A DNA stretch of 64,000 nt, taken from contig NZ_CP085336.1 in NCBI RefSeq assembly GCF_020618475.1, positions 1,116,001-1,180,000 on the forward strand. The letters run 5' to 3'. Source of the DNA: Haladaptatus halobius (lineage in GTDB: Archaea > Halobacteriota > Halobacteria > Halobacteriales > Haladaptataceae). The notes under the pieces are model-generated. The model worked only from the letters and a program-made list of their open reading frames with translations. It did not search any database and was not told the origin of the DNA. Below, piece after piece: positions 62,339-64,000 of the stretch (positions are counted from its first letter, which is position 1; each line of letters starts with the position of its first letter). Position numbers and translations under genes: made by a program.

Positions 62339-62995
62339 TTATTTCCGGTAGCTCACGGCGATTCCTTCGCCCAACGGGACGACCGACGTTTCAAACGCGG
62401 GGTCGTCGCGCATCGTCAACAGATACTCCGCGATGCCGCGGGTCTCGTCGTCCATCTCGGGATCGTCACCCTCCAGCGCGGCGAGGATGGCGTCGAAATC
62501 CTGGATGCCGCTGACCATCGCGTTGTCGGCGACGACGACGCCGCCGGGCGCGACTTTCTCCCGAACCGCCCCCAGCGCCTCGGGGTAGCCGTCCTTGTTG
62601 TGGTCGACGAGCACCACATCGAACGGACCGTCGTAGCGGTCGATCGTCTCGTTGGCGTCGCCGTTCTCGAAGACGGCGCGGTCGGCGAAACCGCCTCGTT
62701 CGAGAAACTCGCGGGCCTCGCGCAGTTCGTCGGCGTCGTACTCGGTGAGCACGATTTCGCCGTCCTCGGAGAGCGCCCCGGCAAACCAGTAGGCGGAGTA
62801 GCCGAACCCCGACCCGAACTCGAAGATTCGCTTCGCGTCCACGGCGCGCGCCAGCAGTCGGAGGAACTGCCCGACCTCACGCCCGACGGTGGGGAAGTCC
62901 TCGCCGCGCTCTTCCATCTCGCGGAGCGTCTCGTCCGGTTCGGGAATCGCGGCGCGCAGGAACCGTCTCGTCTCGTCCGGCAGGATATCCGTCAT
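62339..62995 (-). CDS. SAM-dependent O-methyltransferase
   Basis: A 218-residue class I methyltransferase of the catechol/caffeoyl-CoA-like group. Seen: F-E-F-G-S-G-F-G-Y-S-A (SAM motif I), E-Y-D-A (acidic loop), V-L-V-D-H-N-K-D-G-Y (metal-binding Asp-x-x-x-x) and V-V-A-D-N-A. Transfers a methyl group to a hydroxyl of a small molecule; substrate unknown. ATG at 62995. Confidence 0.85.
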   Translation of the reverse strand: MTDILPDETRRFLRAAIPEPDETLREMEERGEDFPTVGREVGQFLRLLARAVDAKRIFEFGSGFGYSAYWFAGALSEDGEIVLTEYDADELREAREFLERGGFADRAVFENGDANETIDRYDGPFDVVLVDHNKDGYPEALGAVREKVAPGGVVVADNAMVSGIQDFDAILAALEGDDPEMDDETRGIAEYLLTMRDDPAFETSVVPLGEGIAVSYRK

Positions 62996-63086
62996 ACGTT
63001 ACCGCACGTCGGCAGGCGGGTTAATACTCCGGGGTTTTCGGAGGGCGCGCGCTCGAAAGGTAGTCTGCGACCCGATAACTAGTCGG

Positions 63087-63206
63087 TCATCTCTCGTCTC
63101 GTCCCTTGGTGAGGACGAAGAATGCGACGGTGAGCAACAGCCAGAGGGCTACCATCCGGACGCCCGCTTCGCCCGTCTCCCTCGTTTCGACGTTTTCCGC
63201 GGCCAT
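63087..63206 (-). CDS. 39-residue single-span membrane protein
   Basis: Seen: ATG at 63206, acidic start (M-A-A-E-N-V-E-T-R-E-T-G-E), one helix (V-A-L-W-L-L-L-T-V-A-F-F-V-L), and a charged tail K-G-R-D-E-R. Short and unsupported by context; probability moderate. Confidence 0.4.
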   Translation of the reverse strand: MAAENVETRETGEAGVRMVALWLLLTVAFFVLTKGRDER

Positions 63207-63420
63207 TGACTCGTGAGTCGGCGAGGACGCTGATAAAGGTGGTGGGGACACCTCCGCGAAGTACAATCGAGTCGATACTCGGTTCGCTCCATGCGGTCGG
63301 AAAGTCGCGATTTCCGCCACCACGCATCCGAGTCGGGCGAATATCCTACTCGCGTCGGCGTCTGACTTTCCAAGAGAATTATCAGTATCTCTATCGTACA
63401 CTGGCCGTAGAGGGAGCGAG

Positions 63421-64000
63421 ATGCAACTCTGGAACGAGCGGGGGTCGGACGGAGGTAGAATCGGTTGGTGGTTGTTCGCGGTCGCTCTCGTCGTAGTCCT
63501 CGTCGTCTCGCTCGACGCCTACCTCGGCTGGTCGATATTCGGTCTCTTCCTGTACTATGTTGCCCGTCCCATCGCCAGATGGCTCCGGCGTCGCGGACTG
63601 TCGTCGGGCGTCGCCTCGTTCGTCACACTCGGGGTCATCATCCTCCCCTTCGTCGCCCTCCTCGGCGCCATCGCCGTCGTCGCGTTCGGCCAACTCTCGT
63701 CGGTTCGACCGGTGGACGTGGAACGGGTGGTACGAATACTCTTCCCCGGCACGGACATCGAGACGATTCCGACCGACCCGAGCCGACTGTACGACTCGGT
63801 CTCGGAGCTGCTCCGCGACCCTTCCATCCGTTCCTTGCTCGGCCAGTTGCGCGAGGTCGTCGGGACGTTCGCGGTGCAAGCGTACGGCCTGTTCCTCGCG
63901 TTACTCTTCGTCTTCTTCGCGGTGCGCGACGAGGAGCGGATCGCCGACTGGTTCCGTTCGACCGTCGCCGACGAGGGGACGACCGTGTACGAGTATCTGC
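63421..64000 (+). CDS. AI-2E family transporter (partial, runs off window)
   Basis: ATG at 63421 with a G-A-rich upstream stretch; reads open to the last base (193 residues visible). Seen: two helices (W-W-L-F-A-V-A-L-V-V-V-L-V-V, F-G-L-F-L-Y-Y-V-A-R-P-I-A-R-W-L), V-A-S-F-V-T-L-G-V-I-I-L-P-F, an extended hydrophilic region and a further helix followed by F-F-A-V-R-D-E-E-R-I. This is the start of the AI-2E/PerM-type permease family. Function usually unknown; proposed exporter or Na+-coupled antiporter. The C-terminal half lies outside the window. Confidence 0.8.
   Translation, partial: MQLWNERGSDGGRIGWWLFAVALVVVLVVSLDAYLGWSIFGLFLYYVARPIARWLRRRGLSSGVASFVTLGVIILPFVALLGAIAVVAFGQLSSVRPVDVERVVRILFPGTDIETIPTDPSRLYDSVSELLRDPSIRSLLGQLREVVGTFAVQAYGLFLALLFVFFAVRDEERIADWFRSTVADEGTTVYEYL

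Noticed and set aside
1..64000. CRISPR arrays, rRNA, insertion sequences with transposase, prophage
   Set aside because: No spaced direct repeats, no rRNA signature, and no transposase, integrase or structural phage proteins seen.

Overview
The window comes from a haloarchaeon (class Halobacteria). The evidence is high G+C, strongly acidic proteins, Tat-type RR signals followed by lipoboxes, Thr/Ser-rich lipoprotein linkers, archaeal TATA boxes (TTTAT-like) close to start codons, and haloarchaeal families such as the TbsP-like regulator, HTH-10 regulators and GtrA/Usp proteins. I saw no rRNA, tRNA, CRISPR array, intact insertion sequence or phage gene. Genus cannot be fixed from the sequence alone.

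Layout. 0-12 kb: housekeeping and accessory genes (lipoprotein, DUF3891, cupin, tandem SagB-type nitroreductase, NSS-type sodium symporter, DUF488, lipase-maturation-factor-like protein, MATE exporter, thiolase plus DUF35 partner). 12.3-14.8 kb: two adjacent decayed genes, a beta-solenoid/zinc-ribbon protein split by an in-frame amber codon and a two-domain KaiC-like ATPase with two frameshifts and an amber codon. 15-17.6 kb: TbsP-like regulator and small membrane proteins. 17.7-38.5 kb: a large CoA-ester catabolic island containing two SDRs, a PaaI thioesterase, enoyl-CoA hydratase, acyl-CoA ligase, a complete Liv-type ABC importer (binding protein, two permeases, two ATPases), two MaoC hydratases, three acyl-CoA dehydrogenases, a fused 3-hydroxyacyl-CoA dehydrogenase/enoyl-CoA hydratase, an ACAD10-like phosphotransferase and an Lrp-like regulator. 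Together these can import an acid, activate it to a CoA thioester and degrade it by beta-oxidation. A MITE-like inverted-repeat element (31.2-31.6 kb) sits inside the island.

38.5-48.4 kb: ThuA, creatininase-family, TrpRS/GNAT, HTH-10 regulator, a DUF4177/membrane pair, a regulator/membrane/lipoprotein trio with a striking operator-like palindrome, an amidohydrolase and a CaiB-type CoA transferase. 48.4-57.4 kb: Tat-exported subtilase, aldehyde and alcohol dehydrogenases, membrane glycosyltransferase-like protein, Usp, and a histidine kinase broken by at least four lesions. 57.5-60.7 kb: an overlapping gene pair, siroheme sulfite/nitrite reductase plus a ferredoxin-FrhB (F420-type) subunit, which looks like a two-gene version of the fused methanogen enzyme Fsr. 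This is the most interesting metabolic proposal in the window. 60.9-64 kb: PHP phosphoesterase, small proteins, a candidate structured RNA, an O-methyltransferase and the start of an AI-2E-type permease cut by the window edge.

Several broken genes need only one extra base in a G/C run to be restored, so sequencing error and true pseudogenisation both remain possible.
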